From NCBI RefSeq assembly GCF_003130705.1, contig NZ_CP021354.1:3410001-3474000 (forward strand): a stretch of DNA of 64,000 bases, given 5' to 3'. Position numbers and translations under genes: made by a program. This DNA is from Rhodococcus oxybenzonivorans (GTDB taxonomy: Bacteria > Actinomycetota > Actinomycetes > Mycobacteriales > Mycobacteriaceae). Positions 33,631 to 42,090 of this stretch are shown in pieces. Each line of letters opens with the position of its first letter. The first letter of the stretch is position 1. Under the pieces are notes generated by a model, which saw only the letters and a program-made list of their open reading frames with translations, was not told the origin of the DNA and did no database searches.

Positions 33631-33667
33631 GTCCCTCCGGCCGAAGGGGTCAGGCGGCCGGAGGGAC
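33631..33667. terminator. Perfect 13-bp inverted repeat
   Basis: GTCCCTCCGGCCG (33631-33643) pairs perfectly with CGGCCGGAGGGAC (33655-33667) around an 11-base loop. Strength and isolation suggest a terminator, though no clear gene ends immediately before it on either strand. Confidence 0.5.
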
Positions 33668-33873
33668 TGGCTGTCGCGGGTTCGCCGTCCGAGGTCGCGC
33701 GGCAGCCCAGACATCGGATACCCGCATTCGCCTCAATTACTCCTCGGGCCCGGACGCCGCGTTCCTCTCACGCTCTGCTGGTGTTCAGTGAGGACTCGGG
33801 TCGTCATCTGGGGGTCGCGTGAATTCACCAGTTCGTGGTGCGCCACTACGCCGGCGGTGGCATATTCCTGACC

Positions 33874-34071
33874 ATGCCGAAGTACAAGGTGACTCTTCGT
33901 GACGGAAGCTCGAGCGACAGAACCTTCGAATCAGACTTCCAGGCGATCAACGAGACCCATAGGCCGACCGAATCCGTGGCAAGCATCGTCCGGATCGACC
34001 GTTACGACGACGATGGGGATCCCCACGGCGTGTGGTCGGCGGCGCCCACGCGCCGCACACAACGCGATTGA
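33874..34071 (+). CDS. Small hypothetical protein, 65 residues
   Basis: Starts at ATG 33874 (MPKYKVTLRDGSSSDRTFES) and continues with a charged sequence including SIVRIDRYDDDGDPHGVWSA. The alternation of beta-type and charged residues looks like a small folded domain, and codon use is like its neighbours. The ribosome site is weak. No family is recognised. The next 269 bases hold only an Arg-rich frame (34125-34322) that is not convincing. Confidence 0.55.
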   Translation: MPKYKVTLRDGSSSDRTFESDFQAINETHRPTESVASIVRIDRYDDDGDPHGVWSAAPTRRTQRD

Positions 34072-34340
34072 CGCTCGGCCCTGGAAGGAGCTGATAACCT
34101 CCTCCCTTCTTTCGTCGGCGCGAGTTGGACAACCGACTTCAACAGATACGTATTTCTACCAAGGGTCGTGCGATTCGCGCTTGCCGCGTTTTCGGAAATG
34201 GGAAACGCTCACCAACGGGCAACCGCATCGCGCACAATGGCTACCGGACGAAGCACGATGGGTTGCCGGAGGTCGTTACCGCAACCGCGAACCGCCTTTT
34301 CCCACTACGGAATAGCTTCTGAGCCAGAGGAGCAGACCCA

Positions 34341-34619
34341 ATGCCCGTTCCACAGCACAAATTGCTGCAATCCGTCCAGGATCGCACCATCGAGCTGCGG
34401 AGGTGGTTGGACGCCGACCACAACAGCGCGGCCCTCACGGCATATCTGCGCGACGAACCGGTCGACGACCGGTGGCTTGCCACCTATCTCCGGCTCCAAC
34501 ACGACCTCCTCCGGGCGGTCGGCCACGCGCACAAGCCGGAGGCGTCCCGGAAGAGGGCCGACCAGCATCGACACCGACGCAGTGGTGCCGCCACATCCTC
34601 ACCACGCCGAGGGCGATGA
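34341..34619 (+). CDS. Small hypothetical protein, 92 residues
   Basis: ATG 34341 follows AGAGGAG at 34326-34332. The first 65 residues look helical (LLQSVQDRTIELRRWLDAD, WLATYLRLQHDLLRAVGHA). The tail is rich in Arg, His and Ser and may be disordered or nucleic-acid binding. No recognised domain. The following 257 bases up to the MreB-like gene contain no further gene that can be supported. Confidence 0.5.
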   Translation: MPVPQHKLLQSVQDRTIELRRWLDADHNSAALTAYLRDEPVDDRWLATYLRLQHDLLRAVGHAHKPEASRKRADQHRHRRSGAATSSPRRGR

Positions 34620-34876
34620 GCGAGGGGACGAGCGGATCAGTGCCTGATACCGTCTCGACCGCTCTACCAACACTTTCCGGACGGCACGTCGGTCAGGCGT
34701 CGATCGTCGACTCCCGAGCACTTGGCCGCTCGTCCAACAGACCCGTCGGCGTCGTGTGAGTGTCGCTCGAGTGCAGAAGCCGGAATCGACCGTGAGTCAC
34801 CGCGATATCCGCCCGCGAGTCGATGGCCCTGAGTAGCATCTAGATCATCTCGTTCGAATCCCTTTCGGAGGCCGAC

Positions 34877-35866
34877 GTGCGTGGACTGGGTATCGATCTC
34901 GGAACTGCCAATACTGTCGTCGGCACACCGGAAGAGGGGGTCGTCCTGAACGAGCCGTCCTTCATGCTCGTTCGCACCAAGGAACCACACCGCGCCCTCG
35001 CCATCGGTCACGATGCTCGCAGCCTCGTCGGCCGCACTCCCATCGGCATCACGCAGGTGCGTCCGATGCACAACGGAGTGATCGTCGACCTGGAAACCGC
35101 CCGCACCTTCGTCAGCGCCGTCATCAAACGGGCCTCCCCACACAGGCCGTACGGCGTGCGACCGAAGGGTGTCATCGCGGTCCCCGCGGGCGCCACACCG
35201 CTCGAACGCCGTGCTCTGCTGGAGGTCGGGCACGAGGCGGGCCTACGGAAGGTCGGTTTGATACCGGAACCTGTCGCGGGAGCACTCGGCTGCGGTATCA
35301 ACCCGCTCGAGCCGCGCGCCCACCTCGTTGTGGATATCGGCGGTGGCACTTCGGAAGTCACAGCGATTTGTTTCGGTGGCATTCTCTCGCATCGCAGTTG
35401 CCGGCTCGCCGGGGACGAACTCACGCACGCGCTCTACCAATACCTCCGGGCCGAGCACAACATCATCGTCGGTGAACTCACGGCCGAACGAGCGAAGGTG
35501 GGCGCGCCCGACACCGAGGACGGACAGTCACTCGTCGTGGAAGGCCGGGACGCCGTGACCGGCCGTGCACGTCTGGTCACGCTCGAAACCGAGGAAGTAG
35601 TCGATGCCTTACGCCCGACTATGTCGGGGATCGTTCAGACGCTTACCGAATGTCTGGAGGACCTTCCCGCCCAGGCGATCGGCGACGTGATGGCGGAAGG
35701 TGTGCTCGCCATCGGCGGTGGGTCGATGCTGCGTGGTGTGTCGGAGATGCTCGAACAGGCCTTCGGATTCCCGGTGAAGACGGCCGAGCGGCCGCTCACC
35801 TGCGTCGCCGAAGGCGCTACGGCGTGCTTGGAGCACCCTGAGGTCGTGGCCGCGTACAGCAATTGA
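34877..35866 (+). CDS. MreB-family actin-like protein
   Basis: A 329-residue actin-fold protein of the MreB/Mbl group, normally a filament that guides lateral wall synthesis. Motifs in order: phosphate-1 GIDLGTANTVV (residues 5-15) followed by VVLNEPS, the LIPEPVAGALG segment (128-138), phosphate-2 VVDIGGGTSEVTA (151-163), the MreB hallmark IIVGELTAERAKVG (196-209), GRDAVTGRARLVTLETEEV (223-241), and the adenosine motif VLAIGGGSMLRG (276-287). The amphipathic N-terminal helix used by some MreBs is missing. GTG 34877 has CGGAGG five bases upstream. Its TGA directly abuts the stop of the convergent SEDS-PBP gene. No MreC or MreD gene is nearby. Confidence 0.88.
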   Translation: MRGLGIDLGTANTVVGTPEEGVVLNEPSFMLVRTKEPHRALAIGHDARSLVGRTPIGITQVRPMHNGVIVDLETARTFVSAVIKRASPHRPYGVRPKGVIAVPAGATPLERRALLEVGHEAGLRKVGLIPEPVAGALGCGINPLEPRAHLVVDIGGGTSEVTAICFGGILSHRSCRLAGDELTHALYQYLRAEHNIIVGELTAERAKVGAPDTEDGQSLVVEGRDAVTGRARLVTLETEEVVDALRPTMSGIVQTLTECLEDLPAQAIGDVMAEGVLAIGGGSMLRGVSEMLEQAFGFPVKTAERPLTCVAEGATACLEHPEVVAAYSN

Positions 35867-38698
35867 TCACCGAATCGGCAGCACGCCGGGCGGCCGTGGG
35901 AAGTAGTAGTCGAGGATTTTCTTGACGACGGGCCCGGAGGTCGCGGACCCGAAACCACCGCCACGAACCAGCACCGACACCACGATCTGGGGAGCGTCGA
36001 AGGGTGCGACCGCGGAAAACCAGGCGTTGAGACCTTCGCCGGGCGCCGACGGATCCTCGGCCGTGCCCGTCTTTGCACCCGCCGGCACCGGCAGTTCCGC
36101 AAGCTGTCCGGCCGTGCCGGCCGCCGCGGATGCCCGCATCCCGGCCCGCACCGGGTCGAGTCTGTCCGCGAAGGGCAATCGCACAGGTTCCGCTGTCGGG
36201 ATGGGGACGACGTCCGGCCCGTACCCTGCTGCGAGCTGGGGGGTGACCATCGCACCCGTCGCAATCCCCGACGTCCAGCGCGCCACCTGTATCGGAGTGG
36301 CATTGACGGTGCCTTGGCCGATTCCCATCAGAAGCGTAGAACCGGGATACCAAGTGGCGCCGATACTTCCGACATTGGCCGGAGTGCCGAGGAAGCCCTC
36401 GGCCTCACCGGGAAGGTCGATCCCCGATCGCCGGCCGACACCGAGTTGGTCGGCCACTGCGGCGATGTTCTCGGGACCGAGGAGTTCGCCGAGCTTGTAG
36501 AAGTAGACGTTGTCCGACCACTGGATGGCCTGCAGCAGATTATGGGGGCCCATCGGTTGCCAGTTCCGAAAGGTATGGCCGCCGTACGTATAGGCGGCAC
36601 CGGTTTCGATCACGGACTCCGGCGCAAGGACCGGGTACTGCGTATTCGCTGCGGCGACGACGATCTTGAATGTCGAACCGGGCGGCACCGCGGTCTGGGT
36701 CACGTTGTTCAGCAACGGGCTCGGGCCCGGGGTCTGGGCCTGAGCCGCCAGGGCAACGAGGTCGGCCGGGGGGCCGTAGACGTTGTTGTCGAATCCGGGA
36801 ACGCTGGCCATCGCCAGCACTGCCCCGTTGCGCGCATCCATCACGATGGCGGCGCCGAGGTCGCCCCTGCTCTTACGCATCGCCTCGGTGAGCGCATCCG
36901 TAGCAAGGTTCTGCACGCCGACGTCGAGGTGCAACCGCAGGTCATGCCCTCGTACAGGGTCTACTCGCTCCCCGGTGGCGACGGGATGCCCGGAGGGATC
37001 CACGTAGACGCACTGCTTGCCGTCGCTGCCGCGCAGCAGGGCATCGTACTGCTTCTCAAGTCCCGCCTTGCCGACCCGCGATCCGAGGGCAAGGTGCGGC
37101 CAGCGTTCCATGTCGTGCTCGTCGGCCACCCCGACGTGTCCGAGGACGGAGGCGAGCACCGCGCCGTACGGATAGTGCCGGCGACCGGAAGGCACCACGA
37201 GAACCCCGGGCAGACGAGCGTCCACGACGCGCCGAGCGACTTCGGGGGCGACGGTCCCCACGACGACGTCCTGTTCGCCCTCGCCACGTTCCCGCACGAC
37301 ACTCGTCACCTCCTCCGGCGAGATACCGAGCAGTGAGGCGAGGCGGCGGCGGGAACCGGCGTCGTTCTCGTCGAACATCCGGGCGACCACCGCTACGGCA
37401 TACTCCGCGACGTTCACTGCGAGGGGAACACCATTGCGATCGACGACGAGACCGCGCTCGGCCGGCAGGCGGATACAGCGCATCATCTGCTGGTCGCTCA
37501 TCGCACGTAGGTCCGCGCCCCGGTCGTGCTGCAGCTGCCACGTGAACAAGGACATCGCGACGAGCAGCGCAGTGACGGTCACTGCGCCGACGGACAGCCC
37601 TCTCGGCCGGCGGCGCCGTCGGGGCTCCGGCGCCCAGAGCGGTCGTGCTACGCCGTCCCTACGCACGGCGAGCACCAGTCCGACGGCCACGAAGCCGACG
37701 ATCGCCGCAGTGCCTCCGTAGCTGAACAGCGGAATCGGCATGCCGTTGTGCGGGAGCAAGGAGAGACTCGCACCGATCGAGACGAGTGCGTGGATCCCGA
37801 ACAGTCCACCAACGCCCGCTGCGACGAGTGCTGCTTCCCTCGTCCGTGCGGTTCTGGCTGCGAGTGCAGCCCGCCACACGATGACCGAACTCGCCACCAC
37901 GACAGCGATTCCGGCGATCAAGCCCCATCCATACACCAGGCTCGCGAACGCCAGGTCGTGTTCCGATTCGGGAAGGTATTCGGCACGCACCTCGAAGAGC
38001 GGGTCACGCGAAAGGCCCCACAACCCGCCGCTACCGATCGCGATGTTCGCCTGCATTTCGGCCCACCCCGCCCCGCTCGGGTCGGCATTGCTCGACAGGA
38101 ACACATGGACGCGTTCGAGCTGATACGGCCGGAGAAAGAGCACGGCGAGTGGCAACGAGGCGATTCCCAGCATGAACAACGGCAACAACGGCAACAACGG
38201 GACCCGCGCCAGGACGAGCATGAATCCCGCGGTCACCACGAGAACGACGGCAGTCGACAGGTCGGGCTGCAGTGCGACCAGCGCCACGGGGATTCCCACG
38301 ACCGCCAGCGTCGCAACGAATCGGCCGAGTGTGAACCCCGCCGCAAGCAACCCCGCCGACACCAGAACCACAGCCAGCTTGGCCAGTTCGGACGGTTGAA
38401 TGGTGAATATGCCGAAGTCGAGCCAGCGCTGGGCGCCTTTGGTCGCGACCCCGGCAAGTGGGACGGCGGCCAGCATCGCGGTGGTGACAGTGAATATCGC
38501 CCAGCCGAATGCTCGCAGGTCACCCATCCGCAGGCGGGAGACGACGCGCATCAATCCGAGTCCGGCGGCAGCGAAGAGGGCATGGCGCACGGCGTGCGAG
38601 GTCATTCCCGTCGACGTCAGGTTGAGCAGTCCGAGCACCACGAGGACGACCGCTGCCGTGACGATCCAGGGATCCGATTCCCGCTTGTCTTCCTGCAT
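35867..38698 (-). CDS. SEDS glycosyltransferase fused to class B penicillin-binding protein
   Basis: One 943-residue polypeptide combining both enzymes of septal or lateral wall synthesis. Residues 1-350 are a RodA/FtsW-type SEDS protein with about ten helices, QPSELAKLAVV (101-111), IGSGGLWGLS (221-230), Asp248 in LPESEHDLAFA aligned with the catalytic Asp, and PLFSYGGTAA. An Arg-rich linker (355-367) leads to another helix (370-386). It is followed by a PBP2-like pedestal and transpeptidase with Ser675-TFK, SDN (728-730) and KTGT (876-879). All catalytic residues are present in both halves. ATG 38698 lies 20 bases behind the membrane-protein gene. Confidence 0.93.
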   Translation of the reverse strand: MQEDKRESDPWIVTAAVVLVVLGLLNLTSTGMTSHAVRHALFAAAGLGLMRVVSRLRMGDLRAFGWAIFTVTTAMLAAVPLAGVATKGAQRWLDFGIFTIQPSELAKLAVVLVSAGLLAAGFTLGRFVATLAVVGIPVALVALQPDLSTAVVLVVTAGFMLVLARVPLLPLLPLFMLGIASLPLAVLFLRPYQLERVHVFLSSNADPSGAGWAEMQANIAIGSGGLWGLSRDPLFEVRAEYLPESEHDLAFASLVYGWGLIAGIAVVVASSVIVWRAALAARTARTREAALVAAGVGGLFGIHALVSIGASLSLLPHNGMPIPLFSYGGTAAIVGFVAVGLVLAVRRDGVARPLWAPEPRRRRRPRGLSVGAVTVTALLVAMSLFTWQLQHDRGADLRAMSDQQMMRCIRLPAERGLVVDRNGVPLAVNVAEYAVAVVARMFDENDAGSRRRLASLLGISPEEVTSVVRERGEGEQDVVVGTVAPEVARRVVDARLPGVLVVPSGRRHYPYGAVLASVLGHVGVADEHDMERWPHLALGSRVGKAGLEKQYDALLRGSDGKQCVYVDPSGHPVATGERVDPVRGHDLRLHLDVGVQNLATDALTEAMRKSRGDLGAAIVMDARNGAVLAMASVPGFDNNVYGPPADLVALAAQAQTPGPSPLLNNVTQTAVPPGSTFKIVVAAANTQYPVLAPESVIETGAAYTYGGHTFRNWQPMGPHNLLQAIQWSDNVYFYKLGELLGPENIAAVADQLGVGRRSGIDLPGEAEGFLGTPANVGSIGATWYPGSTLLMGIGQGTVNATPIQVARWTSGIATGAMVTPQLAAGYGPDVVPIPTAEPVRLPFADRLDPVRAGMRASAAAGTAGQLAELPVPAGAKTGTAEDPSAPGEGLNAWFSAVAPFDAPQIVVSVLVRGGGFGSATSGPVVKKILDYYFPRPPGVLPIR

Positions 38699-38718
38699 GT
38701 CTCACCGCTCCCCGATGC

Positions 38719-39960
38719 TCAGCAGGATGCGTTCTCGGCAGGCATCAGCACCGGCTCCGAGGCGGCTGTCGCGGGGAAAATCGTGACCGCAGCGACAGCG
38801 AGGGCGGTGCTGGGGGGCAGATCTGTCCGGCCGATGCCGTATACCTGTTGCGCGCCGGGTGGGACGTGGAGCGACACCTCGTCGCCCGTCCGCACCTCGC
38901 CCGAGCATCGGTCGTACACATTCAGCTTCCAAACCACGGTGCCTTCATTCGGGGCCGAGTCGAGATGAAGGTCGACCCTGATGTCGCACGCACGTCCCGA
39001 CGTGCATTCGCCGTTGGCGAGTGTGGCGGTAACCATGGTGATGATCCCCGCACTGGCGGGGGCCCCGACCTCCACCGATATCGGTTCCGCACGCTGTCCC
39101 CCCGGTGCCGGTGAACCCGGATCGCCGGTGGGTTCGGGTGGCGGCGGCGATACCGGGGCGATCTGATTCTGGTCCGACGGATTCACCGGATTCAGAACGG
39201 CATCCCAGCCGCGACGCAATTCCGACCACACCCGCGGTGCGGTCCACAGCACTCCGGCGAGCACCACGATCGCGATGAGACCCAGCGCACCACGGCGACG
39301 CGAGAGCCGTCTCTTTCTGCGGTGCCATGGACTTCGAACCGGTGGAAACCAGTCGCCGGTGGCAAGTGATGCCCCGGCACCCCCCGGCCGGCGCCCCTGA
39401 GGGGTCCGTTCCTCCCCCGTCTCACGGCCGTCCGATAGTTGGCGCCCCAGCGTGGCGAAGACCAGCGCGCCGAGTTGTCGCCGCGCCCTCTCTTCGTCGG
39501 CCGGGTCGATGTCAGGTGCGATTGCCCGACGAACTCGTTGCATCACATCGTCGAGATCTGTTGCTTCTGTAGTTGATTCGTGTATCCGGTCAACCAGTGC
39601 GGACGCGCGGCAGTTCGCCGCGATACTTCTCGACAGGTCGGCGATCGCATCGCTGATCTCGCGCCAGGACGCCGCACGCCCGGTGAACTCGATCGTGAGC
39701 TTTCCTTCTTCGAACACTGTGACGGCATCATCTCGGAACAGGATCGGTAGGCGGCCTCGGCTGCGCGCCAGCTCGAGCTGGTCGAGCGCATCGGTGATGA
39801 GCCACGACGCCTGCGCCGGGGTCAACGCCGCAATCCCGAGCAGCCTTCGGAGTGAGACGCCGGTGCCACGTGCGTCCTCATCTTGTCGTTCAGGAGGTAC
39901 GGACCCGACCACTACGGGCTCGCCTCTCCCCGCGAGGAGCCCTGACACCACTTCGATCAT
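38719..39960 (-). CDS. Unrecognised single-pass membrane protein upstream of the SEDS-PBP fusion
   Basis: A 413-residue protein from ATG 39960 (the frame is open to 40059). The N-terminal part of about 235 residues is cytoplasmic and contains a helix-rich segment beginning VSLRRLLGIAALTPAQAS. A basic stretch (RKRRLSRRRG) and one membrane helix (ALGLIAIVVLAGVLW) follow. Next come a Pro-rich linker and an external domain of about 130 residues with Cys pairs (GECTSGRACDIR; YDRCSG) and an immunoglobulin-like beta pattern. Twenty bases separate it from the SEDS-PBP gene, so they are probably cotranscribed. A role as a partner or regulator of that enzyme is inferred from position only. Confidence 0.75.
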   Translation of the reverse strand: MIEVVSGLLAGRGEPVVVGSVPPERQDEDARGTGVSLRRLLGIAALTPAQASWLITDALDQLELARSRGRLPILFRDDAVTVFEEGKLTIEFTGRAASWREISDAIADLSRSIAANCRASALVDRIHESTTEATDLDDVMQRVRRAIAPDIDPADEERARRQLGALVFATLGRQLSDGRETGEERTPQGRRPGGAGASLATGDWFPPVRSPWHRRKRRLSRRRGALGLIAIVVLAGVLWTAPRVWSELRRGWDAVLNPVNPSDQNQIAPVSPPPPEPTGDPGSPAPGGQRAEPISVEVGAPASAGIITMVTATLANGECTSGRACDIRVDLHLDSAPNEGTVVWKLNVYDRCSGEVRTGDEVSLHVPPGAQQVYGIGRTDLPPSTALAVAAVTIFPATAASEPVLMPAENASC

Positions 39961-40066
39961 CGCGCACCCCGAAACGCTATGCCTCCCGCACGGGTTGGAA
40001 CAGAATCGGGCGGGCGGCGGCGGACCTTGAGCTGGGCTTACTCGCTGTCGAACTCCCATATGCCTG

Positions 40067-40087
40067 TGAGAGTCAATTTAACTCTCA
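40067..40087. promoter_or_regulatory. Inverted repeat in the gap between membrane and exported protein genes
   Basis: TGAGAGT (40067-40073) and ACTCTCA (40081-40087) form a perfect palindrome around an AT-rich seven-base centre. It stands 107 bases upstream of the minus-strand membrane-protein start and is more like an operator than a terminator. The rest of the 572-base gap (39961-40532) shows no gene apart from Arg-rich spurious frames. Confidence 0.5.
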
Positions 40088-40127
40088 TCCGCGCTCCCGG
40101 AACACCGATCCGCACTCCCGGAACATC
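40087..40127. repeat. 21-bp direct repeat next to the palindrome
   Basis: ATCCGCGCTCCCGGAACACC (40087-40106) recurs as ATCCGCACTCCCGGAACATC (40108-40127), 18 of 20 identical, with a 21-base period (two helical turns). It touches the inverted repeat at 40067-40087, so the two may form one regulatory site for the divergent genes. Confidence 0.6.
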
Positions 40128-40532
40128 CCGTTACTCATCCGAGATAACGGCGACAAGCACCTCGGCCCATCGCCTGGCCGTACTGCCATACGTGAACCGA
40201 TCACGGGTCAGGTTTACCTCGCCTTCAAGAGATTCCGAATCTGTGCGAGATCCCGGACGAGGAGAAGCCGAAAGCGTGAACTGACTCCTGATACGAAAGC
40301 GCCTCTGGCCCCGAAGGTCTGGACGAGCGACCAACTCGAAAGTGACCTCCTCCGCTCGATGCCGCATTGCCCTTCAGGTGACGTTTCGCGGAAACACCCG
40401 GTTCGGCACCCACGGTCATCGGCGGGTTACCCCTGCTGCCTTCTCTCGATATCACTCGGCACAGGTGCATCCGTGGGAACATCTCAACTGGTCGAGACGA
40501 GACCGAGGGCGATCAGAGGAGGGGTGCGTCGT

Positions 40533-41471
40533 ATGGAGTTGATTCCGCCCGGACGCGCGGTGGCACTGGTAACGATTGCCGTCGCCTCCGCGCTGTTGCT
40601 CGCGGGATCAGGGAGTCGAGACGCGGACTCGTCATCACCGAGCGCGTCGACGGTGGTGGCGAGCGGGGCGGTCGGCACCTCGGGCGAACCGCCGGCAGCC
40701 GAGGAGCGCGACACGACCGGTGTCGACCGGGAGCAGTATGCCGGCGGGGACCCGAGTGGCGCCTACGGCTTCGTCACCCCGTCAGGAAAATGGCTCTGCG
40801 CGATCACCCCGGCGAACGAGATGGTCGCCTGCGCGTCTCACACGCCGGGGACGCCTCCAGGAGTTCCCGGCCCGCTACAAATCCCCGTCCAGGCCCCCGG
40901 GCGCTCCGCCGAAGCAAACATCGTCGCCATCGAAGCCGCGAAGGGACCGAGCTTCCAGACCGCGAACCAGCCACTCTTCCCCGGAAACCCCAACGTCCTC
41001 CCCTACGGGTCGACCTTGTCTGCCGACGGCTTCACCTGCAATGTGCAGTTCTCGGGCGTCTCGTGCAGAGAGAACGCAACGAATCAGGGATTCACCATCT
41101 CGACCGGCGGCTACAAGTTCGAATTCACCCCGATACCGGGCACCCCCGACGCCGGCCCACCGCAGATCACGCCTACCGAGCCGACCGCACCTCCTCTTCC
41201 CCAGTTGGAAGGCGGATCGAATCAGTGTGGCCGCGTCGTCTACCCGCCGACAGGCGAACCCGCAACGGTCGTCATCGTGAAGGGAACGATCCGCTGCGAC
41301 GCTGCTCACGCCATGCTCAAAAAGTATTTCACCGCCCCCGACGCGACGGACGAGGTATACGACGTCGACGGATGGAAATGCCGAACAAAGGGAGACCCAC
41401 ACTCCGCGGCGACTGGATACAGCATCACGTGCACGGATTCCGGCGGGAACATCGTGGTTGCACAGCCCTAG
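40533..41471 (+). CDS. Exported protein of unknown function with a degenerate lipobox
   Basis: A 312-residue protein from ATG 40533, with AGAGGAGG 11-18 bases upstream. A signal peptide (VALVTIAVASALLLAG) ends in LLLAGS. Related actinobacterial lipoproteins would have LLAGC, but residue 26 is Ser, so lipid attachment is not expected. The mature part holds two small domains: one with SGKWLCAITPANEMVACASH and FTCNVQFSGVSC (two Cys pairs), then a Pro-rich linker, then CGRVVYPPTGEPATVVIVKG with Cys pairs. The second resembles small exported Corynebacteriales domains of unknown function. Confidence 0.7.
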   Translation: MELIPPGRAVALVTIAVASALLLAGSGSRDADSSSPSASTVVASGAVGTSGEPPAAEERDTTGVDREQYAGGDPSGAYGFVTPSGKWLCAITPANEMVACASHTPGTPPGVPGPLQIPVQAPGRSAEANIVAIEAAKGPSFQTANQPLFPGNPNVLPYGSTLSADGFTCNVQFSGVSCRENATNQGFTISTGGYKFEFTPIPGTPDAGPPQITPTEPTAPPLPQLEGGSNQCGRVVYPPTGEPATVVIVKGTIRCDAAHAMLKKYFTAPDATDEVYDVDGWKCRTKGDPHSAATGYSITCTDSGGNIVVAQP

Positions 41472-41694
41472 AACCGGCTTTCCGCAGGTCGAAGGGGTAG
41501 ACGGGGCGGAGGGGACGGCACGGACTCCGCTGCCTGCGGCCCCCGGGAAGGTACCGGGAGACGAAAAATAGGTATACCCACGGGCCATCCGGCCGATGTG
41601 GCGTAGCCGCACCCGGTGGCAGTCTGTGACTTGTCACACACGCGTAACCCGGCGGCTTCCGGAACCGCGTCGATTGCAGGAGAGGTCCCGCACC

Positions 41695-42024
41695 ATGAAG
41701 GCAGAACCGCTTACCTGCGGTGACTATGTCACCGCGACGTTCGCTCGCGACTTCGTCGCGGAGGGATTCGACTATGACACCGTCGAGCGAATCCATTCCG
41801 GCGACCTCGACGAATGGACGTTCGCACTCGCCCAATCAGGGCTGTTCACCAACCGGGTGGTCGCGCACGCCCGGCAGGCGTGGCAAGACGATCCGCGATC
41901 GCTTCTCGACAGCCTCTTGGCGGACGCGGACGAGATGACCGTCAAGCGTTACGACGTCGTCTGGCAAGCCCTGACCCGGACCGCCCAGTTCGGCACTTCC
42001 GGGGTCGCCGCCGAATATGCGTGA
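41695..42024 (+). CDS. Hypothetical cytoplasmic protein, 109 residues
   Basis: ATG 41695 (MKAEPLTCGDYVTATFARDF) has GGAGAGG about 12 bases upstream; the frame runs open from 41596 but the earlier part is Arg-rich. The sequence is acidic and helix-prone (DTVERIHSGDLDEWTFALAQ). No family recognised. Sixty-six bases separate it from the next small gene, with which it may be cotranscribed. Confidence 0.6.
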   Translation: MKAEPLTCGDYVTATFARDFVAEGFDYDTVERIHSGDLDEWTFALAQSGLFTNRVVAHARQAWQDDPRSLLDSLLADADEMTVKRYDVVWQALTRTAQFGTSGVAAEYA

Positions 42025-42090
42025 TCGACTTCCTGCCCACCGAACAGTCCACATCGCCCACTGAACAGACCACAGCGAAGAACGAGAACC

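Larger units (their letters stand above)
33202..33873. other. Gene-poor gap with hairpins and a short tandem repeat
   Basis: No convincing gene was found in 672 bases. The long open frames here (for example minus 33064-33714) are Arg/Ser-rich, overlap the hairpins and lack ribosome sites. A minus-strand frame ending at 33510 encodes a repetitive Phe-Ser-Ala-Leu-Gly stretch but has no ATG, GTG or TTG start. It could be the end of a broken gene terminated by the hairpin at 33441. Confidence 0.5.

Noticed and set aside
33064..33714. Minus-strand 216-codon frame in the gene-poor gap
   Set aside because: Arg/Ser-rich with no domain or ribosome site. It runs through two hairpins and the 18-bp repeat, and opposes the better small ORF at 33109.
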